DNA from: Carpediemonas membranifera
Taxonomy: Eukaryota; Fornicata
Direction of reading: 5' to 3'
Length of the DNA: 64,000 nucleotides
NCBI GenBank assembly: GCA_019828565.1
Contig: JAHDYR010000012.1
Span: 496,001-560,000 of the forward strand
Below, in pieces: positions 54,993 through 63,960 of the stretch; the first letter of the stretch is position 1, and each line of letters begins with the position of its first letter. The notes under the pieces are model-generated. The model saw only the letters and a list, made by a program, of their open reading frames with translations. It made no database searches and was not told where the DNA came from. The position numbers and the translations under genes were made by a program.

Positions 54993-55635
54993 TAGATAAT
55001 CTACGATTTTTTCTAGATAATCTAGGGCCTAAAAAACCTAGATTATCTATTTCTTCCGGACCGAAAATGAAGTATTCATTGAATTTAAACAATTTACGGG
55101 AAAATGAATACCTTCATTGCATACTAAAGCGCGTATGCAGAGAGCCTGCAAGAGGTCCAGTGCGGTCTAACCACTGATTTCGACTTCTTTGCGACGCAGG
55201 TTAAGGCAAAAGGATGAAACGAGCAATATCTCAAAATTGACACGTTGGAATCGGTACGAGAGTGATTTTGCAGACTTCTGACGGGATGTACATATGCGCA
55301 AAATCACTCTGGTACCGATTCCAACGTGTAGATTTCGAGATATGGTCGTTTTTTCGTTTTTCGACTTGATCAGAGTCAAATTCGCGAAAGAGAAGGCGAA
55401 TATCTCTGTGAATATTGCAGACCACGAATCCAGACTGGGGGACACGTAGAATGTCAGGGGGAAGAATATGATGGTGTTGGTGACATCGCGTAAGGACGAC
55501 CGGTCTTGCGCGGTCAACGCTGACAAAACTTGACGATTCAGAGAAATAAATGGCGCCACCGTATTCAGCACAAGACAGTGAACTCAGCTATATGGTTTTT
55601 TCTCAGTATATTTACCCAGCGGCTGATCCCACAGT
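54993..55635. other. intergenic stretch with two hairpins
   Basis: No supported gene. A perfect 13-bp inverted repeat (TAGATAATCTAGG with its complement, 55014-55026 and 55037-55049, 10-nt loop) lies beside the G3 breakpoint. A longer imperfect one is at 55226-55343. A 134-codon frame at 55167-55571 runs through the hairpin and is not convincing. Confidence 0.7.
55226..55343. repeat. long imperfect inverted repeat, 46-bp arms
   Basis: The arms at 55226-55271 and 55298-55343 pair over nearly all 46 bp with a few mismatches, including exact stretches such as CACGTTGGAATCGGTAC. The loop is 26 nt. Transcribed, this would fold into a small-RNA-precursor-like hairpin; it could also be a minimal terminal-inverted-repeat remnant. 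Confidence 0.75.
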
Positions 55636-55824
55636 TTAAGGACGGGTATTAGCCTCGAACACGAACTCACGGCGTTGGGGAGCTTTGGAAACACGAAACC
55701 GATGTGTGCTGACGTTATCTGAGTCAATGGAAAGGTACACGCTGCATAGAATGGTGTTGATGCCAGTATCCTCTTGAGGAGCATAAATAGTGCCGTGTAA
55801 TAGCGTCCACTTCGGTATTAGCAT
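55636..55824 (-). CDS. possible small protein, unknown
   Basis: 62 residues from the ATG at 55824; the frame is open further to about 55940 but without another ATG, so an upstream exon is possible. The segment WTLLHGTIYAPQED...RFRVSKAP looks protein-like. No domain recognised. Confidence 0.3.
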   Translation of the reverse strand: MLIPKWTLLHGTIYAPQEDTGINTILCSVYLSIDSDNVSTHRFRVSKAPQRREFVFEANTRP

Positions 55825-56014
55825 CCTCTTTGAAAGGTTAAGGATTAGCTCAGAAGACAATTGCCCAGCCTCATGTTTAACTCGTCTCTGTCGACGTCTG
55901 ATGCGAACCTGAGTCACGATTGGCCGCGGGCTGGTGAGTCTTTATTCTCCTTCTCTATTAATGTTAATGATTGGTTGTAACAATGCCAATTTTTAGTAGA
56001 AAATCTACTCTGGA

Positions 56015-56614
56015 ATGACAGAAACGGAGCTAGAAACGAAGCGCGCGGCCGTAAATGAGAACATGGCGGACGATCATGCAGTTAAGGCTGTTTCTAAGAG
56101 ATCGAGACCGATGACGAAGTGGAACACAACCGCTTTGAGTACTTGCCGGTCAATTCTCATGATGGGCATGCTTAAGGCCTTCTTCACGTTTGCGTTTGAC
56201 GTCTTTGACTCAGACCCAACTGGCCTGTCCATCAAAAAGCTCGGAAATGCGTTCAACCACATCATCGTGTCGTTTCTTCAGCCGTGCTCCGAAACACCGG
56301 ACTTCCTCGATGAGCTGAAGTTGAAACCTGGCGTCTCGATGGGAAGGGTTGTTGCGAAGAACGTCCGAGATTGGGCTGAGACGATGGGGGTGACTGTGGC
56401 CATATCTGACGGGAAACCCAAGGTTGTCCATGCTCTCTGCAAGAGCCCTCGCCCAGTCCGTTCGGAGCTAACCAGCGCGATCAGATCCGTCCTGTCGAGA
56501 CTCAATATTCCTGTGCCAGATAATCTCGACTCCCGAGACTTTAATCTCTGTGTGCCCGATATCAATGACCCGGAGAGATTTGTGGGCAAGTGCAGCATAC
56601 TGTCAATTCCTTGA
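56015..56614 (+). CDS. unknown 199-residue protein
   Basis: Single open frame from an ATG preceded by an AT-rich stretch. Composition is mixed and globular, with no signal peptide. One hydrophobic segment (MGMLKAFFTFAFDVF, ~52-66) is more likely buried helix than membrane. I recognise no family. The UGA stop lies inside the perfect palindrome at 56611-56625, and a second, longer inverted repeat follows at once, so the 3' end of the mRNA may be set by these hairpins. Confidence 0.6.
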   Translation: MTETELETKRAAVNENMADDHAVKAVSKRSRPMTKWNTTALSTCRSILMMGMLKAFFTFAFDVFDSDPTGLSIKKLGNAFNHIIVSFLQPCSETPDFLDELKLKPGVSMGRVVAKNVRDWAETMGVTVAISDGKPKVVHALCKSPRPVRSELTSAIRSVLSRLNIPVPDNLDSRDFNLCVPDINDPERFVGKCSILSIP

Positions 56615-56669
56615 CTTCAAGTCAAGTTTTTGTGACTTAAAGTCAAGGACAAAACTTGACTTTAAGTCA
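56611..56669 (+). terminator. double hairpin at the end of the 199-residue gene
   Basis: TTGACTTCAAGTCAA (56611-56625) is a 15-nt palindrome. It is followed by perfect 15-bp arms TGACTTAAAGTCAAG at 56633-56647 and the complement at 56655-56669, with a 7-nt spacer. Both share the GACTTNAAGTC core. The position just after the stop suggests a 3'-end signal; this is inference. Confidence 0.5.
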
Positions 56670-57672
56670 TTTTGCAAGAAAAAATGAACTCGACGATGAG
56701 CCGGAGCTGGATCTTCAAAGTGGTATGGTAGTACTTGGCTATACCTAAGCAATACGCATGCGCAGTATCAAACTTTAAATCCTGCTAGAAAAAAGTAACA
56801 TAGGGACAAATTGGAATTGAGAGTTGAGACTCAAAAAACGGGCAGGGGGGAGGAAATGGTCCATAGGTACGCCTTATGGGTCGCTTCCTCCCCTCTGCCC
56901 CTTTTTTAATCGCAAAATCGATTTGCCGGATTTGACACACGTTTGATGTGATCAAAATGGATTTGATAGACATGGGTCCAGATCATGCAGTTGGCCATCC
57001 TGAAGCGCTAGGGCGGCCTGCAGACCGCAGCAATGCCTCTGCTGAATGCCCTTCATGCCTGACGGACAGGACGCGCGTTGACTATAAAGGACTGCATGTT
57101 TCGGCATCAGAAGAAGGTGTGGAATACAACGGAGTCATCACCGAACCGCTCCGACCAAGTCGGTTATTAGGACATCGCGTTCAGACGCCCTCTGCAATTA
57201 CCAAGTCAATAGATGGGAGTCGACCTGATCAGCACGTCATTTGGGGCCTCAGGTGACACTATAGCTGAGTTTGGCTGGGCGCTGCTGCGGCCATGGGCCG
57301 CTAGCGCGCTGATTGGCTCGTTTCTCCTCGTATAGCTGCCGTAGAGGTCTGATCTGAGCCTCGTTATAATAGTCTGCCCGAGTAGAGTCCAGCCATACCA
57401 TAAATGTCCCCCAATCTCCCCCCTCCCGGTCGCTCATACCTCCAAAATGGCCTATATTCCCTGTAGGGAGATTAATAAGGGCGGATTTCCCATAAGTCGT
57501 GGCATAGAGGGAAGAGACTTTGTACACAGCCTCCTGATCGTGGGTTCAATTTTCACCGGGAGCAATATGCTCTTTTTGGCAGACAACGCCGCTCCGAGCT
57601 CTATCGCGCCCAGCGGTGCCTGCAGCGGCCAGAACAGAGCTAGAATTCGGGTGATTTTTAATCTCGATCGAA
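56670..57672. other. gene-poor stretch with a 23-bp inverted repeat and weak ORFs
   Basis: A near-perfect inverted repeat at 56833-56855 and 56885-56907 (two mismatches) is flanked by A and T runs. Two weak frames are present: plus-strand 56957-57256 (~99 codons, CPSC motif) and minus-strand 57249-57527 (~90 codons). They overlap end to end by a few bases. Neither is recognised and neither is firmly supported. Confidence 0.4.
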
Positions 57673-58331
57673 ATGCTGCTGAAGCACGCTCTAGAGGGAC
57701 TGAAGCGCTCTACGAAGGAGCAATACAAGCAGACATATCAAAAACTGTGCGTTTACCTTGAGTGCGACGATGAGGATGCTGATGTTGTTATTATCACAGA
57801 GATCCGACAAAATAGTGACGTATTCGAACAGTTTCTGGACTCTCTGTCCTTCTGTTGCCGTTTTGGACGGTACAAGTCCATCTCGATGCCTCAACAGGCT
57901 CTCGTTCGCCTTCTTCGCACTGCTGGTGCCGAAACCGACCTAATTTGCAGGATAAGGACTCACACGCTTCCGGCACGCCAGGTGCTGACTGAGGAAGAGT
58001 ACGACAAGCTCACGGGTGCTCTGAAGTACGACATTGCCGAGTCCCACCGTCAGCTCGCCCTAGTCGTTGCTCTCTGCCGGCTGGGATCGTATGTCGCAGA
58101 CCTACGTGACTTAGACCCGCGCTACAGGAGTTGATGCAAGAGGCTGCCGTGGATCACCCTGCCTTTGAGACCCTTATCTGGATGTCCAAGGACCTTGATT
58201 CGCTCTGGGGTAGTCCCCCCATGACAGTCAGGCACGCGAACCGTATCCTGCACGAAGCGGGGATGCAGAGTCTGAAAAGACCCATCTCCCTGTCCGATCT
58301 GGATACCCCTGACGACAGATGGAATGACTGA
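57673..58331 (+). CDS. protein with integrase-like N-terminus, 26-nt intron
   Basis: Two frames join across a 26-nt intron at 58089-58114 with donor GTATGT and acceptor CTTAG, giving 210 residues. The first exon (RSTKEQYKQTYQKLCVYLE, then LTEEEYDKLTGAL about 115 residues later) resembles the core-binding domain and first catalytic helix of a tyrosine recombinase. The part after the intron lacks a recognisable H-x-x-R box or tyrosine, so it is either truncated or a different fold. A UGA just upstream in frame supports the ATG at 57673. It converges on the HEPN-like gene, 32 bp away. Confidence 0.55.
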
Positions 58332-58363
58332 AGCTGTAAACATATCCATTGACTCTGAATCTT

Positions 58364-59296
58364 TTATTTCTCCATCTGCGAGTTAAGCCAGGCCACTGCC
58401 TTTCCCGTCAAATATACCTTACGTGTGTCGTGCGCCTTCTTTGTTGCTCTTGCGGCTGAAGCATCAACAGTGGCCTGCTTCAACAAATCTCGGCAGCTAG
58501 ACTTCGGCGTCTTGGTGCCACGTCGCGTGCAGGCCCACTCTCTATCGTCCACGGACTCACCGCACACAACGCATGACCCTGCTAATACGATCGGTGGCTT
58601 TCTCCTTCAGCTTCTGTCGAAGCAGATCGCACATCGCGGTCTTGACGACGCGTCGAGATAATTCATCCGTGCGCAGGGTACTAACAGGCTCAACCAAGAG
58701 CTCTGTCTGAGTAGACGCCTCCTCTAGGTCTCGCACAGTCTGAGTCTCTGCATGCTCACCCTGTGGCGAAAACTGCTGGCATTTTCCCACCATCCTCGGC
58801 TTATCAGGATCAGGACCCAGCGCAGTCATGTAAACAGGTACCTCAACCCGCTTCTCGACTATCTTGACAGGCTGGGAGCTCCCCTGCGGGAAGGGGCTTG
58901 CGGGTGAACTCGCGTCCTGGTCGGCCCCCCGTTCGCCTCGTTGTGCAGAGCCTCCATGAAGGCATTGAAGCCGTCATCACGGCCCACCTTCTGCGTCACA
59001 AACGACATGACGCATGTGACCGACATCTCAAAGGATGCAAAATCGGCAGCACTGGAAACATCGCGATTGTGGCAGATTGAGTTTCGAGCTGCCAACAGCT
59101 CGCGTATATGTCTCTTATCAGCGTGGTGAAGATCAGGAACACGATGTAGGATCGCTTGCAAAAGCATAGCCGGATCCATCTCGCCACCGTCACCACGGTA
59201 CCTCGCGATGTACTCCTGCAGCTTCGGAATCATCCTCAGTAGCGCTTCAAACATCATGCTGGCGTATCCTGCTGAATCCTTCGCCCCAGAGCTCAT
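58364..59296 (-). CDS. HEPN-like and Cys-cluster protein, two mini-introns
   Basis: Three minus-strand frames join across introns of 26 nt (58884-58909, donor GTTCAC, acceptor GCAG) and 28 nt (58605-58632, donor GTGCGA, acceptor GAAG) into a 292-residue protein; phases match at both. Residues 1-115 are helical with RNSICH at 71-76, the R-x4-H motif of HEPN domains with the usual Asn after Arg. HEPN proteins are often RNases or nucleotide-binding helpers. Residues ~130-210 look unstructured. The last exon has C224-x2-C227, C238 and C250, possibly a zinc site. Donor sites are weak, so the splice model rests on length, phase and sensible joined sequence. Confidence 0.5.
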
Positions 59297-59556
59297 ATCG
59301 GTTTCTTCAGAACGAAATTCTAAAGAAATGTTCGGTGGTAAGTGAGATCACTGCGCGTCTAGAGACAGCAGAAACGTAACCTACAGCCCATATTGATGTG
59401 GGCTGGGCGTTGCTTCAACTGATAAATGCCACATTTCTCTGTTTACATGGTAAGGTAACACGTGAGTGCTTTGTACTGGCATACTTAAAGGCAAGGTAAG
59501 GTTGGCGGACGTAGTATCACCCGTGGCGCTTGACTATCACTCAATCAGACAGATAT
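59297..59556. other. divergent/convergent gap between HEPN-like and SET genes
   Basis: 260 bp; contains the upstream region of the HEPN-like gene and the 3' side of the SET gene. No motif stands out. Confidence 0.5.
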
Positions 59557-60212
59557 TTATTTCTTCGTGGATACCTTGTCGAAGAACTGCAATGCCAAGG
59601 TCAACTTGCCTTCCTTCGTCATCTCTTTGTCGGTCAGCAGTGTCTCGAAGTCAGCGACAACGAGAGGCCGGCAAGCAAAGGGGTCAGCCCAATAGTCATC
59701 TTCGTAGGCGACCGAGAGGAACTCAAACGGACGAATGTCAACGCTTGCTTCATATACAATGACAGGCAAGACTGCATCCTCCACACAAACATGGCACAGA
59801 AGAGCACTGACATTGTGGTACTAAATAATTGGGGGAGAGGCATGTTACAAACAGCAGAGTTGTCGTTCACCGTGTGGACTCCAAGCTTGCCCATCAGTGA
59901 AGACGCATCCATAGCGAACTTCGTCGTGCCAACGCGAGTGCAGTACGTGGGGTCATCCGGCTGGAAGTCGATCAGTCGGCCGCAGTACAGGCCGATGATG
60001 CTCTTCGCAGGGATTTCGGCACGAGACGCGATGCCCTTGCCAGCGGTGCCTCCATATAGCGTGCGCTGATCAGTCATGTACAGCTGTACGCTCTTGGAGA
60101 CACCGTTGGCCGCTATCGTGATGTCCCGGTCCAGGAACGAGCTACCCTCCTGCTTCCAGTCAATATCCTTCAAGTCTGCCGGTATTTTTGTCAAACAGCA
60201 GCTCATAGTCAT
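59557..60212 (-). CDS. small SET-domain protein, 32-nt intron
   Basis: Two exons joined across a 32-nt intron at 59821-59852 (donor GTTTGT, acceptor TTTAG) give 207 residues. SET features in order: GKGIASRAEIPAKSIIGLYCG at the domain start, a VND segment, NVSALLC, then PVIVYEASVDIRPFEFLSV and the C-terminal YEDDYW. SET proteins methylate lysines, usually on histones. The canonical NHS motif is not clearly present (VND...H N instead) and there is no post-SET cysteine cluster, so activity is uncertain. A TTATAAAC box lies ~75 bp upstream of the ATG. Confidence 0.65.
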
Positions 60213-60564
60213 GACGAGACATGCTAGAACCCTCCGAGGGGATTACGATCGTTTCTTCCGACATCGTTCTCAGAATTCGACCCGTTTATAAATCAATAAT
60301 AAGCAAGCTAAGCTGCAGCTCAGGCACCCTCCATGCGCTCGTTCCCTGGCATCTTGGCCCGCGGCCTCTTCAGCGGCGTTTCGGCCCCTCTCGTAAATCG
60401 AGAGGTCTTCTTGATGTTGTTACTGTCTCTGTGCTCCCATTGCTTGCCAGTCTCATTGTAGTGTTAAGTTAGTGCCAAATGGTCTTTATTGCTGTTCGCT
60501 CGCATTAATACGGAAGAGAAAGAATGATGATGTTGATTAGCTTGCGGGGAAAGGCATTACCAAG
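60213..60564. other. intergenic, start of a diverged duplicated segment
   Basis: No gene supported. From about 60410 the sequence resembles 61508 onwards (shared pieces such as CAGTCTCATT and GATGTTGATTAG), leading into the 132-bp cassette. Confidence 0.5.
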
Positions 60565-60696
60565 CATTTGACGCGCACAACCTGCTTAATACTGCATAAA
60601 CGCATCGCTGATCGCTTTCTCTTCTGTTCTTCAACGCCCAAGGAGCGGCTTCCAGGTCGGCAACGGTTGCCGACCTGGACCCGTGCAGTTTATGCT
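60565..60696. repeat. 132-bp cassette copy 1 with 27-bp palindrome
   Basis: Differs from 61661-61792 by one base. It contains a perfect palindrome at 60652-60678 (13-bp arms CCAGGTCGGCAAC and complement, one central base). It lies ~115 bp beyond the stop of the acidic-protein gene, in its 3' direction. Confidence 0.9.
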
Positions 60697-60809
60697 TTTT
60701 CGGCCAACCGACGAAGTCAAGCTTGGCCAAGACACATACTGTGTACACGGACCCTGGCAGGCTAGTTACGCCGCTCAGCCTCTGCATCCAGTTGATAATC
60801 ACTCGCCAT

Positions 60810-61361
60810 TTACTTCTGGTGCTTTTCCTGCTCTCTCTTCTCCATCACGTCGTCATACTCGGCCCTCGTCAGCCTCACAGTTGTCATCCCGGCATCACGG
60901 ATGTGCTCAAAGGCCTCAACGGGCAGCTTCGGCATCCCGTCCTCGCTGTCGCTGCTGCTGCCCAAGTCTGACTCGCTCTCGTGATAGCGGCGAAGGCGAA
61001 TGCGTCTGCTGGGCTCCCTGGTCTTCATAGCGTCATAGAGCGGAGCGAGCCCACTTCCATTGGCCCCGCTACGGACACCCTCATCGGTATCTCTCTCAGA
61101 CATATCACACTCAACCTGTTGTGACTGAAGAAATGACAGGTTGTCGACGAGGCTATCCTCGGCATCGCTGTCTGAACTCTCCTCATCCTCCCACTCTCCT
61201 TCCAGCATCTCCAACCCGGCCTCATCGTCAAACTCGCCCTCCACTGCGGTCTCCGGCATCTCTGCCTCGCCAGCTGTCTCGTCAAACAGCGCCTCATCGT
61301 CAGACTCACCCTCCCCCGTGTCGCCCCCCTCGGGCTTACGCTGGTCGTGGAGCTGGACCAT
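60810..61361 (-). CDS. acidic, Ser/Glu/Asp-rich protein of unknown function
   Basis: 183 residues, single exon. It is strongly acidic from residue ~10 to 70 and again around 125-140, with short basic and hydrophobic stretches (EPSRRIRLRRYHE; TTVRLTRAEYDDV near the C-terminus). Probably largely disordered. Its acidic runs recall those of the neighbouring 651-residue protein and both genes are followed by the same cassette, so they may be a duplicated pair that has diverged. Confidence 0.5.
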   Translation of the reverse strand: MVQLHDQRKPEGGDTGEGESDDEALFDETAGEAEMPETAVEGEFDDEAGLEMLEGEWEDEESSDSDAEDSLVDNLSFLQSQQVECDMSERDTDEGVRSGANGSGLAPLYDAMKTREPSRRIRLRRYHESESDLGSSSDSEDGMPKLPVEAFEHIRDAGMTTVRLTRAEYDDVMEKREQEKHQK

Positions 61362-61660
61362 CCTAATCCTGAGCTTTTTGTAAAGCCACCAGGTCGGCAG
61401 AGCTTAAGGTAATCCTGGCGCCCTCATCCTGGCGCCTCATCCCTGGCGCCGTCATCCCTGGCGTCCTCTCCCTCATAAATCTGAATCATCTTCTTGTCTT
61501 GCTCCCGATGTTGTCATTGCTGTTTTCGTGTCCACAAGCATTCCAGTCTCATTATAATGTTTATTCAGTACCAAATCATCCTTTAGTGACGGGCATTCTC
61601 ATCTGCATTGCCGAGAAAAAGAGTTGATGTTGATTAGATGGTGACGAATGCATTACCGGA
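61362..61660. other. intergenic, second copy of the diverged duplicated segment
   Basis: Includes three short direct repeats of a CTGGCGCC/CATCC type near 61418-61460 upstream of the acidic gene, and from ~61508 the segment that resembles 60410-60564. Confidence 0.5.
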
Positions 61661-61792
61661 CATTTGACGCGCACAACCTGCTTAATACTGCATAAAAGCA
61701 TCGCTGATCGCTTTCTCTTCTGTTCTTCAACGCCCAAGGAGCGGCTTCCAGGTCGGCAACGGTTGCCGACCTGGACCCGTGCAGTTTATGCT
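61661..61792. repeat. 132-bp cassette copy 2 with 27-bp palindrome
   Basis: Palindrome at 61748-61774. It lies ~185 bp beyond the stop of the 651-residue gene, again on its 3' side. Confidence 0.9.
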
Positions 61793-61975
61793 CGCAACCA
61801 AAGTTGGTCACAGTTTCAATGATACGTGTTAACAATGCAACATAGACGGGTAAACACTGGTGTGAACTAATATATCCTCGCTAATTCACGTGACGTGAGT
61901 GATGTTGCACTTGTGACTATGAACAGACTCCTAGTTAATAGTACCGATCAAATTACCGAATACTTCATGTCATAT

Positions 61976-63960
61976 TTAGTTCTTACGTCTCCTAATCTTC
62001 ACCTGGGTCGGCTTTGAGACCTTCCGCAAAGTTGCATGTCGACCCATCAACTGTATCACGTAGTTGATGTCGAGCCTGGCGCACTCCGCCCTAAAACTCT
62101 CCAGCGCTCTACTCTGATCGCCATCGAAGGGACGCCGCACTGTCAATGCATTGCCCTTCTCGTTACGGTAAATGTGCGTGATCATCTTCTCATCAATGTT
62201 GACAAGCATGGTCGGCTTCCCTGTCATCGAAGTCCACACTCTGATTGCTTCAACGCATGCCCATCTCGTCACTGTCCCGTCACTATTGACGTGCTCAGGA
62301 AACAGCTCATCCAGAAGCTCTATCTCTGTCATCTTTGAGAATACGGCCATGGTCCTTGCGTGGGCGAGGAGCGTCTGGCGGTAAGCTGTCGCCTCATCCT
62401 CAGCCTTGAGCTTCTGCGACAAGGGCAATTTGCGTCTGAACGCAGTAAATGTTCTCAGACCCGACATCATCATCAGGCAGTGAATGATGCAGTTCCCATA
62501 ACCCAGGGTCGGATACGTAGGCCAACCTGAACTCGGAAGCCTTGTCGTGATGATCATGTCGAATGCCACAGTTCGGTTGTAGCGGGTTGGGTCAGACCTG
62601 GCGTTGACCACTCTTCCGCTCTCCTCGGTTTCACCCTCCTCCTCTGCCCCACCCTCCTCGTCTGACTCGGCCTTCTCTTCCTCCTGCTCCTCCTCTGACT
62701 TACTCTTGGCCGGAGAGTGCTGTGCGATGATATCCTTCATCTCAGGCGTAAAGTTGAGGTCTATGGGGTCTGCCAGGTCATTCGGAGCGGTTGCTTGTGC
62801 AGACGCTGAGCAAACATCCTCGTCGTCGCCGGAGTTGCCGCCCTCGAGGTCGCCAAAGTGCAGCTCCTCCATCAACTCATCCGCCACTGGCTCCTCTTCC
62901 TCCTCTGACTCGACCTCCTCCACTGGCTCCTCTTCCTCCTCTGACTCGACCTCCTCCACTGGCTCCTCTTCCTCCTCTGACTCCTCCTCCGAGTCCTCTG
63001 GCCTGGCCTTCTCGGGCGTGATGATGAGGGCCTTGCGCTTCACAGACATGGCTGCCTGCGCCTCGTCCGTATCGCGTCGGGGACAGGAAGTCCTGGAGAC
63101 TGTGCCAGACTGTGGCGGGATGGGGCTGCATGGGAGTGATGCATCCATGGACTTGTCAGCGTCATAGGCTGCCTCTCGCTCAGCCTGCTGCTGCAGAAGG
63201 CGTCGATGCAGCGTGATGACTTCCTCACTCTTTGCCGTCAAGCTCTTCCTCAACTGCTTGACTCTCTTCTTGTATCCTCGAACAATTTTGTGATAGTAAT
63301 CGATGATAGCGCCAGTACCTGGGGGGAGCAGGGGCGTACCTTCTCCCGCGGGGGTCTCCAACCATTCCAGGGCGATGATGTACTCTTCGAAGTACGAGCG
63401 GCAGGAGTGCTTCATGTAAGCAAGGTCTGCCTCCTTGCTGCGCACCCTGGCAACCATTGCTGTGACATGGTCGCGCACAAGCGCGTTGGTGGATGTCGCG
63501 TTGCGCCACGCCCGAACCTTGACACTCAGCGCCTCTTTTTCGATACGCGCGCCCTCATTCTCCTTGGCATACTCAGCCCTCTTGGAGTTCTTGAAGGCTG
63601 TGACAGCGGCCGACTCAAACGCCTTCATCTCCTTCTCCGTGAAGGTTGCCTCGATGTTCTCGTTCGAGGTCTTATCCTGCACCTGCTGAGACAGCAATGC
63701 CTCGAGTTCTGCCTTCTTCTCGCCCTGAATCTCGAAATATGAGCACAGGTGGTTAAAGTTGATCCCTATATAAACATTTGCACCAATTACGTACCGTTCT
63801 TGACGACTATATCGAAGATATCGTTCTCGTCGAGCAATTTGTCCCGAAGAACGGCACTCTTCGCCTTGTTTGTCTTCTTCTCCTTGAATTCGGTGATAAC
63901 GGCCTCAATCACATCATCTGAGGTGCTCTCGATCCACTCGTGAAGGAATTCGAACGTCAT
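61976..63960 (-). CDS. acidic coiled-coil protein with OTU-like C-terminus, 29-nt intron
   Basis: Exons 63960-63795 and 63765-61976 join across a 29-nt intron (63766-63794, donor GTACGT, acceptor TATAG) into 651 residues. The N-terminal ~230 residues are charged and helical with a likely coiled coil (KKRVKQLRKSLTAKSEEV). Three tandem copies of a 12-residue SEEEEEPVEEVE-type repeat sit near residue 310-350, followed by further acidic stretches. The C-terminal ~200 residues contain GYGNCIIHCL and, ~150 residues later, GRHATL, which resemble the catalytic Cys (DGNC) and His of OTU cysteine peptidases (deubiquitinases). The usual Asp before GNC is Tyr here. The OTU link is a motif-level guess. 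A TATAA-like box lies ~15-20 bp before the ATG. Confidence 0.55.

Noticed and set aside
55167-55571. 134-codon minus-strand frame
   Set aside because: It runs through both arms of the 46-bp inverted repeat, has atypical composition and no domain.
57447-57761. 104-codon plus-strand frame before the integrase-like gene
   Set aside because: Overlaps the better-supported gene in another frame, with no domain and low-complexity segments.
58586-58604. 19-nt intron with a GTGAGT donor in the HEPN-like gene
   Set aside because: It would keep frame but discard the CVVCG part of the cysteine cluster; the 28-nt intron gives a more coherent protein. Not fully excluded.
59821-59848. 28-nt intron with donor GTAACA in the SET gene
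   Set aside because: Frame is not preserved; the 32-nt intron from 59852 is the one that joins the two exons in phase.
59530-60069. 179-codon plus-strand frame opposite the SET gene
   Set aside because: The minus strand has clear SET motifs across the same bases; the plus frame is a shadow.
60557-61835. Two related minus-strand frames of 81 and 60 codons over the 132-bp cassettes
   Set aside because: The shared peptide simply reflects the near-identical cassette; frames diverge at its edges, and the palindrome better explains conservation.
63725-63794. 70-nt intron ending at a CAG in the 651-residue gene
   Set aside because: Phase does not match; the 29-nt alternative (63766-63794) restores the frame and adds a sensible stretch (INFNHLCSYFEIQG).
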